Source: a bacterium (GTDB taxonomy: Bacteria; Acidobacteriota; Thermoanaerobaculia; Multivoradales; J023). Taken from it: a stretch of 64,000 nucleotides of DNA. Within the stretch, counting starts at the first letter, position 1. Each line of letters starts with the position of its first letter. The stretch covers positions 1 through 64,000 of the forward strand of contig JAAELT010000696.1 in the NCBI GenBank assembly GCA_024226315.1. Direction: 5' to 3'. The notes beneath the pieces were generated by a model. The model ran no database searches. It saw nothing but the letters and a program-made list of their open reading frames with translations, and was not told where the DNA came from. The translations under genes were made by a program, and so were the position numbers. This document shows positions 54,223 through 61,334 of this stretch, piece after piece.

Positions 54223-54242
54223 GAAAGTGAAGGAGATCGCGC

Positions 54243-54485
54243 ATGCCCAAGACCGTCACCCTGCGGCTCGACGACGAGACCTACCATGTCTTCACCAGTG
54301 CCGCCCAGGCCGAGAACCGGTCGCTCGCCAACCTGATCCAGACAGCGGCTCTGGATCGGATCCACGAGCAACAATTCGTCGACGACTACGAGATGGCCGA
54401 GATCCTGGCCAACGAAGATCTCCTCGACCGCCTCCGGCGAGGCTCGCGGGAGGCCCGTCTGGCGAAGGGCCGTTTTGTTGAGTGA
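54243..54485 (+). CDS. Ribbon-helix-helix antitoxin
   Basis: The 80-residue protein starts KTVTLRLDDETYHVFTSAAQ, the beta-strand and first helix of a ribbon-helix-helix DNA-binding protein, followed by RSLANLIQTAALDRI. The C-terminal 35 residues are helical and charged, as in toxin-binding tails. ATG at 54243 follows AAGGAG by seven bases. It overlaps the RelE-type toxin gene by 8-11 bases and probably binds the palindrome at 54193-54208. Confidence 0.85.
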   Translation: MPKTVTLRLDDETYHVFTSAAQAENRSLANLIQTAALDRIHEQQFVDDYEMAEILANEDLLDRLRRGSREARLAKGRFVE

Positions 54486-54756
54486 CTACCGGATCTTCGA
54501 GACGAACCAGTTCCAGAAAGACCTCCGGCATATCTCCAGGGCTGGCCATGCCGGACTCACAGCCAAGCTGCGCCAAGGGGTCTATCCCTCACTGCGCCAG
54601 CGGCCTCGCTTCGGTCCCCACATCCGGAAGCTCAGGGGCTACAGTCCCGAGACTTGGCGCTATCGCGTCGGCAGATGGCGTTTCTTCTATGAGGTCGACG
54701 AGGAACAGCGGATCGTCTTCATGACCGCCGCATCACATCGCGGGTCGGCCTACTGA
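54478..54756 (+). CDS. RelE/ParE family toxin
   Basis: The 92-residue protein reads SDYRIFETNQFQKDLRHI, then RFGPHIRKLRGYSPETWRYR and VGRWRFFYEVDEEQRIVFMT, which is the RelE/ParE fold with its basic active-site strands. Family members cleave mRNA on ribosomes or poison gyrase, and which applies here is not clear. The start must be a TTG at 54475 or 54478, because no ATG or GTG lies in the right place. Both overlap the antitoxin stop, giving translational coupling. It is followed by 72 bp with nothing recognised. Confidence 0.85.
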   Translation: MSDYRIFETNQFQKDLRHISRAGHAGLTAKLRQGVYPSLRQRPRFGPHIRKLRGYSPETWRYRVGRWRFFYEVDEEQRIVFMTAASHRGSAY

Positions 54757-54828
54757 TCGGCGTCACGAACGCCTCCATGGGCTTCGATCGTCATTCTCAA
54801 CTCTTCGCCCAGCATCCGCCCCCGCAGA

Positions 54829-55578
54829 TCAGGGCTCCCGCTCGCTCTCTTCGTCCGGGGGGAGCCGGAAGTTGACCGTCAGGTCGTAGTAGACCGCGAT
54901 GGGCTCGCCATCCATCAGCGCCGGCTCGAAACGCCACTGCTTGATCGCTTCGACAGCGGCCTCGGAGAGTCCGTGGGGAAGGCCTTCGAGCACCCTCACG
55001 TCGGAGACCTTGCCATCTTTCTCGATGATGGTCTTCACGAGGACCACGCCCTCGACCTCTTCTTGCCTGGCCTCTCGAGGGTAGGTGGCCGGTGTCGCCT
55101 CGATCACGAGCGGTGGTTGAATGTCTCCGTCAACGTCCACGGGGCCAGCGGGGGCGCTGCTCTGGGCCGGTTCCGACCCGGCCGGCGCGATCAACAGGAA
55201 AAGATAGGGTGCATGCTCACCGTCGAGGCCGCCGACGACTGCCTGTTTGCCTCTGCGAACGGTCAGCGGCGTGTCGGTGAGCGCCAGCGAGCCCTCGAAG
55301 AACCGTACATGGTAGCTCGCCATGGCGTCGTTGAATCCCAGGAGCTTGATGCTCACCCGGACAGTCGAGCTGCTCGCCGGCGGCGGCAGGTCGCGGAGCT
55401 CACCGACCGCGAGCGAGAGGGGCATCCGGTACCGCAGCTCGACCACGCTGAGTCGCAAGGTGTCCACCAGGTCTTGAGCCACCTGCCCGATACGGTGATG
55501 GGTCTTTCTGAGCGCGCGGTGGGCCGACGAGGGCCGCCCAATGCGCTTCGATGAGGGCGGCGAAGGCGGTGCGATCAC
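54829..55578 (-). CDS. TonB C-terminal domain protein, apparently 5'-truncated
   Basis: The C-terminal 90 residues are a TonB domain (ATYPREARQEEVEGVVLVKT, GLPHGLSEAAVEAIKQWRFE, VNFRLPPDEE). Ahead of it is a beta-rich section (MPLSLAVGELRDLPPP, KLLGFNDAMASYHVRFFEGS) but no N-terminal membrane anchor or signal peptide, which energy-transducing TonB proteins need. The first residues of the open frame (SKRIGRPSSAHRALRK) are the out-of-frame shadow of a sigma-factor fragment. The possible internal start is ATG 55425. A deletion probably fused a sigma gene's start to the end of a TonB gene, so this is likely a pseudogene. Confidence 0.6.
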   Translation of the reverse strand: MIAPPSPPSSKRIGRPSSAHRALRKTHHRIGQVAQDLVDTLRLSVVELRYRMPLSLAVGELRDLPPPASSSTVRVSIKLLGFNDAMASYHVRFFEGSLALTDTPLTVRRGKQAVVGGLDGEHAPYLFLLIAPAGSEPAQSSAPAGPVDVDGDIQPPLVIEATPATYPREARQEEVEGVVLVKTIIEKDGKVSDVRVLEGLPHGLSEAAVEAIKQWRFEPALMDGEPIAVYYDLTVNFRLPPDEESEREP

Positions 55579-55621
55579 CGCCGGCGGCCCGTCGGACCAG
55601 AGCTGGCTCGGCCTGCTTCAT
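55523..55621 (-). pseudogene. 5' fragment of an ECF sigma factor gene
   Basis: From ATG 55621 the minus strand reads KQAEPALVRRAAGGDRTAFA then ALIEAHWAALVG, the usual N-terminal helix of an ECF sigma factor (region 2.1). After about 33 residues the similarity stops and the frame is lost into the TonB remnant. The promoter side may still be intact. A CTTTCGG-AGG-CCGAAAG hairpin lies at 55634-55650, just upstream. Confidence 0.5.
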
Positions 55622-55688
55622 GCCTATAAGAGTCTTTCGGAGGCCGAAAGCGTGTACAAGGCGCGTGAAGTTTGCCGGGGGGTTCTAC

Positions 55689-55716
55689 GCGCACCGCGCA
55701 CCGGTGCGCGGTGCGC
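55689..55716. repeat. Perfect 28-bp palindrome
   Basis: The 14-base arm GCGCACCGCGCACC (55689-55702) is followed immediately by its exact reverse complement (55703-55716), with no loop. Each arm is itself an imperfect repeat of GCGCACC. It lies three bases after the stop of the CRTAC1 gene and beside the sigma/TonB junction. It has no T-tract, so a simple intrinsic terminator is unlikely. A cruciform, a protein-binding site or a deletion hotspot are possible. Confidence 0.85.
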
Positions 55717-55719
55717 ACC

Positions 55720-57390
55720 CTACGGGATCCGAACCTGGTACCGATGATTGACCGGTAGATCCCGTATCACTTGGTTCCCGCCTCCCGGCCAGCGCACGGT
55801 CAGCCGGTCCACCTTCTTCGCCGGCCCCAGGCCGAAGTGGACGGTCAGCGCGCTCTGTGACATGTACGACGAGCCGGCCGTCACTTCCCGGACCTGCCGG
55901 CGGTCGCCGGCTTCGACCTCGATCCGGGCGCCGACTCCCCACCGGTTGCCGGCGGCGCGGCGCAGGTCGACCTGGAGCCAGGCGCCGGTGCCGGTCGCTA
56001 GCATGTTCTCGTAGACTTCCGCCTGGTCGTTGACGTTGGTGACGATCAGGTCGAGATCGCCGTCGCGGTCGAGATCGCCGTGGCCCAGCCCGCGGCTGGC
56101 TCCGAGGTGTCTGAAGCCCGGGTCCGCGACCTCGCGGAAGCGGGCGCCGCTCGGTGAGGGACCGAGATTCTCGAACACCTGGTTCGGCTGTCTGTAGACG
56201 CTCGAGCGGTTGAACTCGGCCGCGTTCTCGCGCACGTGGCCGTTGGCGAAGATCAGGTCCAGGTCGCCGTCGTGATCCAGGTCTCCTGCGACCGTTCCAA
56301 AGGCAAGCCTGCGCAGCGTCGGCTCGCCGAGTCCCGAGACGAAGCGGTGGTCGCTGAATACGCCCGAGCCCCGGTTGCGGTAGAGGGCGTTGGTCTCGCC
56401 CTCGTAGTTGGTGACCACCAGGTCGAGCAGGGCGTCGCCGTCATAGTCGCCGACGGCCACCCCCATGCCGGCCTCGGGCAGGCCGCGGTGGCCGAGGGCC
56501 GTACCCGAGAGCAGCGACAGGTCCTCGAACCTGCCGTCGCCGCGGTTGCGGAAGAAGAAGTTGGGTGTCTTGTCGTTGGCGACGTAGAGGTCGATCCAGC
56601 CGTCGCCGTCGAGGTCGCCGAAAGACAGCGCCAGCCCGGCGCCGTCGGCATCTCCGAAGCCGGCCTCGCGGGTGGCGTCCTCGAAGACGCCTTCGCCGGA
56701 GTTGCGGTAAAGGCGGTCGGGTTGGCCGTCGTAGACGTCCGGCCCGCAATAGCCCCGCAGGCGGCGGCTCTGGTCGCCGCAGGGGATGTTGTTGTCGAGG
56801 GTGAAGTCGACGTAGTTGACCACGTAAAAATCGAGGTCGCCGTCGCGGTCGACGTCGGCGAAGGCGGCCGAGGAGCCCCACCGGTCGTCGGCCACGCCGG
56901 CGCTGGCGCCGATCTCGGTGAAGGCGCCGCCGTCGTTGCGCAGCAGGCGGTTGGGGCCGAAGGAGGTGACGTAGAGGTCGAGGTCGCCGTCACCGTCGAC
57001 GTCGCCCGCGGCGCCGCCCGAGGCGTAGCCGCCGACGTCGACGCCCGCAAGATCGGTGACGTCGGCGAAGGTGATCGAGCCGGCGCGCGGGCCGTCGTTG
57101 CGGAACAGACGCGAGCGCGGCGCCTCTCCCTGGTAGCCGGGCAGCACGCCGCCGTCGGCGAAGAAGATGTCCTCGTCGCCGTCGCCGTCGTAGTCGAAGA
57201 CCACCACGCCGCCGCCGTTGGTCTCGACCATGTAGTAGCGGCCGGAGGCGCCGTCGTGGTGACGGAAGTCGATGCCCCAGGCAGCGTCCACGCGCTGGAA
57301 GCGGATCGGCTCGGCGGTGCCGACACCGGCGCCGAGCAACGGCAGGATCAGGATCGCCAGCGGGGCAGAGATTAGAGCGTCACGGCCCAC
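55720..57390 (-). CDS. CRTAC1/ASPIC-UnbV family secreted protein, copy 1
   Basis: The 556-residue protein has a signal peptide (ISAPLAILILPLLGAGVGTA), a run of FG-GAP/VCBS-type repeats with calcium-binding DGDGDxD loops (FDYDGDGDEDIFFADGG, DVDGDGDLDLYVTSFG, DLDGDGWIDLYVANDKTPNF, DLDHDGDLDLIFANGH), and a C-terminal ASPIC/UnbV domain (NRWGVGARIEVEAGDRRQVR, LTVRWPGGGNQVIRDLP). These form an integrin-like beta-propeller. Function in bacteria is mostly unknown. Its start overlaps the end of the upstream sulfatase-TPR gene by 11 bases. It is a clear paralogue of the protein at 61331-63148. Confidence 0.92.
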   Translation of the reverse strand: MGRDALISAPLAILILPLLGAGVGTAEPIRFQRVDAAWGIDFRHHDGASGRYYMVETNGGGVVVFDYDGDGDEDIFFADGGVLPGYQGEAPRSRLFRNDGPRAGSITFADVTDLAGVDVGGYASGGAAGDVDGDGDLDLYVTSFGPNRLLRNDGGAFTEIGASAGVADDRWGSSAAFADVDRDGDLDFYVVNYVDFTLDNNIPCGDQSRRLRGYCGPDVYDGQPDRLYRNSGEGVFEDATREAGFGDADGAGLALSFGDLDGDGWIDLYVANDKTPNFFFRNRGDGRFEDLSLLSGTALGHRGLPEAGMGVAVGDYDGDALLDLVVTNYEGETNALYRNRGSGVFSDHRFVSGLGEPTLRRLAFGTVAGDLDHDGDLDLIFANGHVRENAAEFNRSSVYRQPNQVFENLGPSPSGARFREVADPGFRHLGASRGLGHGDLDRDGDLDLIVTNVNDQAEVYENMLATGTGAWLQVDLRRAAGNRWGVGARIEVEAGDRRQVREVTAGSSYMSQSALTVHFGLGPAKKVDRLTVRWPGGGNQVIRDLPVNHRYQVRIP

Positions 57391-59380
57391 CGTCGGCCCT
57401 CGACATCTGCTGTTCCAGGCGGCTCAAGTTGCTCCGCGCAAGTGTGTCGCCGGGGTTCAGCTCCAGCACCCGCTCCAGCAAACGGCGCGCTTCGTCGGTT
57501 TCGCCACGATACTGCATCAAGGCGGCGAGGTCGCTTATCGCGGCGGTGTGGTCCGGCGCCAGCTCCAGGGCGCGGCGCAGGTCACGCTCGCCAGCGTCCA
57601 GGTCGCGGCGCCCGATGTGGACGGCGCCGCGCATGTAGATGGCGTCGGCGTTGTCGGGCGCCGAGCGCGCGGCGGCCTCGGTGCTGGCCAGCGCCTCGTC
57701 CACCCGGCCGGTGATCACCAGGGCGCGAGCTTCGAGCAGGCGCAGCTCCAGGGCATCCGGCGATTTCGCGATCTCGCGGCGTAATAGCTCGATCGCCTCG
57801 GCCGGGCGCCGGCCGTTGAGCAACGTCAACGCCGACGCCACCGCCAGGTGGCTGGCGCGTCCGTCCGCCAGCTCCAGGGCGCGCTCGAACGCCTCCAGCG
57901 CCTCACCGGGACGGCCGAGCTCGCTGAGCGACCGGCCGAGGTATTCCCAGGCGTCGAGCGAGCGCGGATTGGCCGCCACCGCTCGCCGGTAGGCCGCGAC
58001 CGCCTGTTCGAGCTCGCCGGCGGAGTAGTGGCGCAGACCGTTCTTGAGATCGGCGACGGTGTCGAGCCGACTCTTGGGGTCCGGCAGCGGACCGTCCGGT
58101 TCTGGAGCTGTCGAGCCCACGTAGCCGAGTGCCTCCAGCGCCCGGCGTTCTTCGGGGTCGACGGCGCCGGGTGCCTGGAGCGTGCGCTCGTAGCCGGAGA
58201 GCTCTTTCCGTAGCCGGGCGGTTACGCTTCTCTCCTGCCACACGATGTTGCTCGTCTCTCCGGGATCTGCTTCGAGATCGTAGAGCTCGGGGTCCGGGCC
58301 TTCGATGAAGTGGTAGCGGCCGTCGACCAGCGAGGCGAGGTCGCTCCAGCCGAAGTGTAGGCGGGGGAAGAACGTCTCCGCGTAGATCGTGCGGGAGGAG
58401 GTCTCGCCGTCGCGTGCTCTCAGCAGCGAGACGCCGGCGAGCCCTTCGGGCCGCGAGATTCCCGTCAGGTCGAGCAGGGTGGGGAAGACGTCGACCAAGG
58501 CGACCGGCGTCGCGACGGACGTGCCGCCACGGTCGCCGGAGGGCAGTTTGACCAGCAGCGGCACCTGCAGGCTCTCGCGGTAGAGCAGCACGCCGTGCTC
58601 GTCTTCGCCGTGGTCGCCGAGACCCTCACCGTGATCGGAGAGCAGCACGATCACCGAGCGGTCGTAGAGGTCGAGGGCCCGCAGCTCGTCGAGCAGCTCG
58701 CCGACGATCCGGTCCGCCTCGGCGACCTCGCCGTCGTAGGGTGAGGCGTAGAGTGAGGGATTCGGAGGATCGTAAGGGGTGTGGGGCTCGAAGAGGTGGA
58801 GAAAGAAGAAGAACGGATCATTCGACCGTTGCCGCAGCCACGGCAGAGCCGAGTCGAGGGTCTCGCCGCCGGCCCGCTGCAAGCCGCCGACACCGACTCG
58901 CGGGCGCTGCTCGATCGAGTCCTGGTAGAAATCGAAACCGTCGGCGAAGCCCAGGTCGCCGCGAAGCACGTAGGCCGAGATCGCCGCGCCAGTGTCGTAG
59001 CCGGTTTCCGCCAGCAGTCGCGGCAGGTATGCGACGGCGCCCGACTCGAAGTGGTAGCCGATATTGTCGCGCACGCCGTGCTCGGCGGGCAGCAGCCCGG
59101 TGAGGATCGAGGCGTGCGACGGGATGGTCAGCGGCGCCTGGGCGTAGGCGCGCTCGAACAGGATCGAGTCCGCCCGCAGCGCGTCGATCGCCGGGGTTTC
59201 GACGCCGTCGTAGCCGTAGGCGGGAAGCCGGTCCGAGCGCAGGGTGTCGATCGAGATCAGGACGATCGAGGGCGGCGTCTCGGCCGATTCGCGTTCGTCC
59301 GGCCCGACGGTCTCGGGTGGCGCTCCGCATCCGGCCAGTGTGAGGACCCCGGCGCAGGCCAGGAGAACGGAGAGTCGCAT
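57380..59380 (-). CDS. Sulfatase-fold hydrolase fused to TPR repeats
   Basis: The 666-residue protein has a lipoprotein signal (LLACAGVLTLAGC), an alkaline-phosphatase-superfamily domain (about 35-420) and about five TPRs to the C-terminus (AWEYLGRSLSELGRPGEALE). Metal ligands appear in IVLISIDTLRSDRLPAYGYD and VIVLLSDHGEGLGDHGE. At the formylglycine position it has LTIPSHASILTG, with Thr instead of Cys and His instead of Arg. It is therefore probably not a sulfatase but a Thr-nucleophile phospho-transferring or phosphohydrolase member. ATG at 59380 starts the signal peptide, and the longer frame upstream is non-coding. It is in one operon with CRTAC1 copy 1. Confidence 0.9.
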   Translation of the reverse strand: MRLSVLLACAGVLTLAGCGAPPETVGPDERESAETPPSIVLISIDTLRSDRLPAYGYDGVETPAIDALRADSILFERAYAQAPLTIPSHASILTGLLPAEHGVRDNIGYHFESGAVAYLPRLLAETGYDTGAAISAYVLRGDLGFADGFDFYQDSIEQRPRVGVGGLQRAGGETLDSALPWLRQRSNDPFFFFLHLFEPHTPYDPPNPSLYASPYDGEVAEADRIVGELLDELRALDLYDRSVIVLLSDHGEGLGDHGEDEHGVLLYRESLQVPLLVKLPSGDRGGTSVATPVALVDVFPTLLDLTGISRPEGLAGVSLLRARDGETSSRTIYAETFFPRLHFGWSDLASLVDGRYHFIEGPDPELYDLEADPGETSNIVWQERSVTARLRKELSGYERTLQAPGAVDPEERRALEALGYVGSTAPEPDGPLPDPKSRLDTVADLKNGLRHYSAGELEQAVAAYRRAVAANPRSLDAWEYLGRSLSELGRPGEALEAFERALELADGRASHLAVASALTLLNGRRPAEAIELLRREIAKSPDALELRLLEARALVITGRVDEALASTEAAARSAPDNADAIYMRGAVHIGRRDLDAGERDLRRALELAPDHTAAISDLAALMQYRGETDEARRLLERVLELNPGDTLARSNLSRLEQQMSRADGGP

Positions 59381-59699
59381 CGGCGGGCTCAGTCTAGCAG
59401 CCGTCTCGCGACATCGAAGCCGCGACGGGTGCCGCCCGCGCCTCGATTCGCCATGGGAGGCCCGGTGGCCGGCGTCGGGCGATCGGATTGCCGATCGGAA
59501 GCGACGGAGGCCGCCGCTCGAGCCGATTTCGACCGGCAAACGGGCGAACGGCCACCGTTCGGCGGGCTGATGACCGATCGAACGCCCATGTCGGCGCCGA
59601 TCGGTCGTCACCGGCGGCTGGCGAGACGGGGCGGGGCGTCGAATCGACAGTTCGAGCCGCATCCCAGCCGAGAGCGGCGAACGGTTAGACTCTGCGGTG
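59381..59699. other. Divergent intergenic region with CCGATCGG repeats
   Basis: This 319-bp region separates the divergent sulfatase-TPR and TPR genes. It holds no gene I can support. It contains four close matches to the palindrome CCGATCGG (about 59480, 59491, 59573 and 59597), which could be binding sites or simple GC-rich coincidence. No clear -10/-35 pair is visible. Confidence 0.35.
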
Positions 59700-61334
59700 A
59701 TGAGATCGCTGACCACGGTGCTCCTGACCCTCCTTCTCCTGTCGCCGTCGCTCGCCGCCGGGCAGGAACCCGCTCCGGCGCCGGACGCTCAGCTCCAGAC
59801 GGCCCTCGAGAAGCTCGCTACGGGCGACTTCGAAGGCGCCATCGCCATTCTCGAGCCGATGCGCGAGAGCGGCGAGGCGCCGGACCAGGTGCTGGCGACG
59901 CTGGGGGCGCTCTATGTCGAGATCGGCCTGCTGCAGGACGCTCTCGACGTGCTCGGCCCGCTCGCCGTGCGCGAGGACGCGAACCCGGCGGTGCTCTTCA
60001 ATGCCGGCCGGGCGGCGGTGGAGCTGGGGGAGGACGAGCGCGGCGAAGAGTACCTGCGCCGCTCGGTGCGCGCGCAGCCGGTCTCGCCGGCCGCCCGCCT
60101 GCTGGGTATCCGGCTCGGGGCGCGGGGCCAGCTGGTCGCGTCGTACCAGTTGCTGCGGCCGTGGGCGCTGGCCAACCCGGGCGACGTCGAGGCGCGGCTC
60201 GCCGCCGCGGTGAGCGCTCTGCGGCTCGAGCGCGTGCCCGAGGCCGGCGAGCTGCTCGAAGGGCTGCCGGGCGACAATCCGCGCGTGCGCCTGTTGCGTG
60301 CCGATCACGCCCTCCAGCGCCGCGAACCGGCAGCCGCGCTCGAGCTGCTGGAGCCGATCGCCGACGATCACCCGCCCGAGATGACGGTCGACGTCACCGT
60401 GCTCCTGGCCACCGCCTACCTGGAGCTCGGCCGTTCCGCCGACGCCGTCGCGCGCCTGCGTGAGCGCGGTGGCGACCACCCCAAGCTCGCCCTCACCCTG
60501 GCCCAGGCCCTGTACCAGGGCGGCGACGTCGAGAGCGCGCTCCGGGCCCTGACGCCCTTTGCCGAGCCGCTGATCTCCGCCGAGTCCGCGAAGCAGGTGC
60601 CGCCGGCGATGCAACAGCTGGCGGCCTCTGTGGTGCTCGAGCAGGGTCGCCTGCTGCTGGCGGCCGAGCGCCTGCCGGAAGCGGTGACGGCGCTCGAGCG
60701 GGCGGCCGAGCTCGGACCGTGGAGCGACGAGACCTGGCAAGAGCTGGCGCGCGCCCACGCCCTGGCCGGCGATACCGACAAGGCCCGGGAGGCGACCGCC
60801 AGGCTGCAAGAGATCGCCGCCGCCCGCGAGCGCTCCGAGGTGCCGGGCATGGCCGGGCGCAAACGCCTCGCCGACCCCACCGGACGGCGGCTGGCCGAGG
60901 CCCTCGAATGGCTCGAGCGTGGCGAGGCCGACCAGGCGCTGGCGACCGTTCGGCAGGAGATCGCCCTGGCCGGCGACGACGTCCGGCCACGTTTGCTCGA
61001 AGTCCGGATCCTGCTGCAGCTGGAACGCCGGGAGGAGGCCCTGGCCAGCGTCGAGGCAGCGCTCGAGCTTTTCCCGGATCACCCCGACGCGCTGCACTTC
61101 CGCGCCGTCGTCCTGCTCAGCCGGGGGAACGCCGAGGCGGCGGAGGCGGATCTGCGCAGGGCGCTCGAGCTGGCCGCCGGGCACGTGCCGGCGATGAACG
61201 ATCTGGCCCTGGTTCTCGCCGGTAAAGGCGAGCGGGAAGAGGCGCGCCGATTGCTGGAGAAGGTCCTGGAGCTGGCGCCCGGAGATCCGCTGGCCACCCA
61301 GCGTTTGGCCGCGCTCGAAGCGGACGGTAAATGA
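59700..61334 (+). CDS. Secreted TPR protein
   Basis: The 544-residue protein has a signal peptide (LTTVLLTLLLLSPSLAAG) and is otherwise built of about twelve TPR-like helical pairs (for example FEGAIAILEPMRESGEAPDQ, NAEAAEADLRRALELAAGHV, MNDLALVLAGKGEREEARRL). No enzymatic motif is present, so it is probably a periplasmic scaffold. ATG at 59700 is used, and a GTG one codon earlier is an alternative. Its stop overlaps the next start (ATGA at 61331-61334), so it is coupled to CRTAC1 copy 2. Confidence 0.88.
   Translation: MRSLTTVLLTLLLLSPSLAAGQEPAPAPDAQLQTALEKLATGDFEGAIAILEPMRESGEAPDQVLATLGALYVEIGLLQDALDVLGPLAVREDANPAVLFNAGRAAVELGEDERGEEYLRRSVRAQPVSPAARLLGIRLGARGQLVASYQLLRPWALANPGDVEARLAAAVSALRLERVPEAGELLEGLPGDNPRVRLLRADHALQRREPAAALELLEPIADDHPPEMTVDVTVLLATAYLELGRSADAVARLRERGGDHPKLALTLAQALYQGGDVESALRALTPFAEPLISAESAKQVPPAMQQLAASVVLEQGRLLLAAERLPEAVTALERAAELGPWSDETWQELARAHALAGDTDKAREATARLQEIAAARERSEVPGMAGRKRLADPTGRRLAEALEWLERGEADQALATVRQEIALAGDDVRPRLLEVRILLQLERREEALASVEAALELFPDHPDALHFRAVVLLSRGNAEAAEADLRRALELAAGHVPAMNDLALVLAGKGEREEARRLLEKVLELAPGDPLATQRLAALEADGK

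Noticed and set aside
54014..54259. 82-residue N-terminal extension of the upstream RND permease
   Set aside because: It overlaps the toxin-antitoxin promoter and has no ribosome site. ATG 54013 lies just before the first membrane helix.
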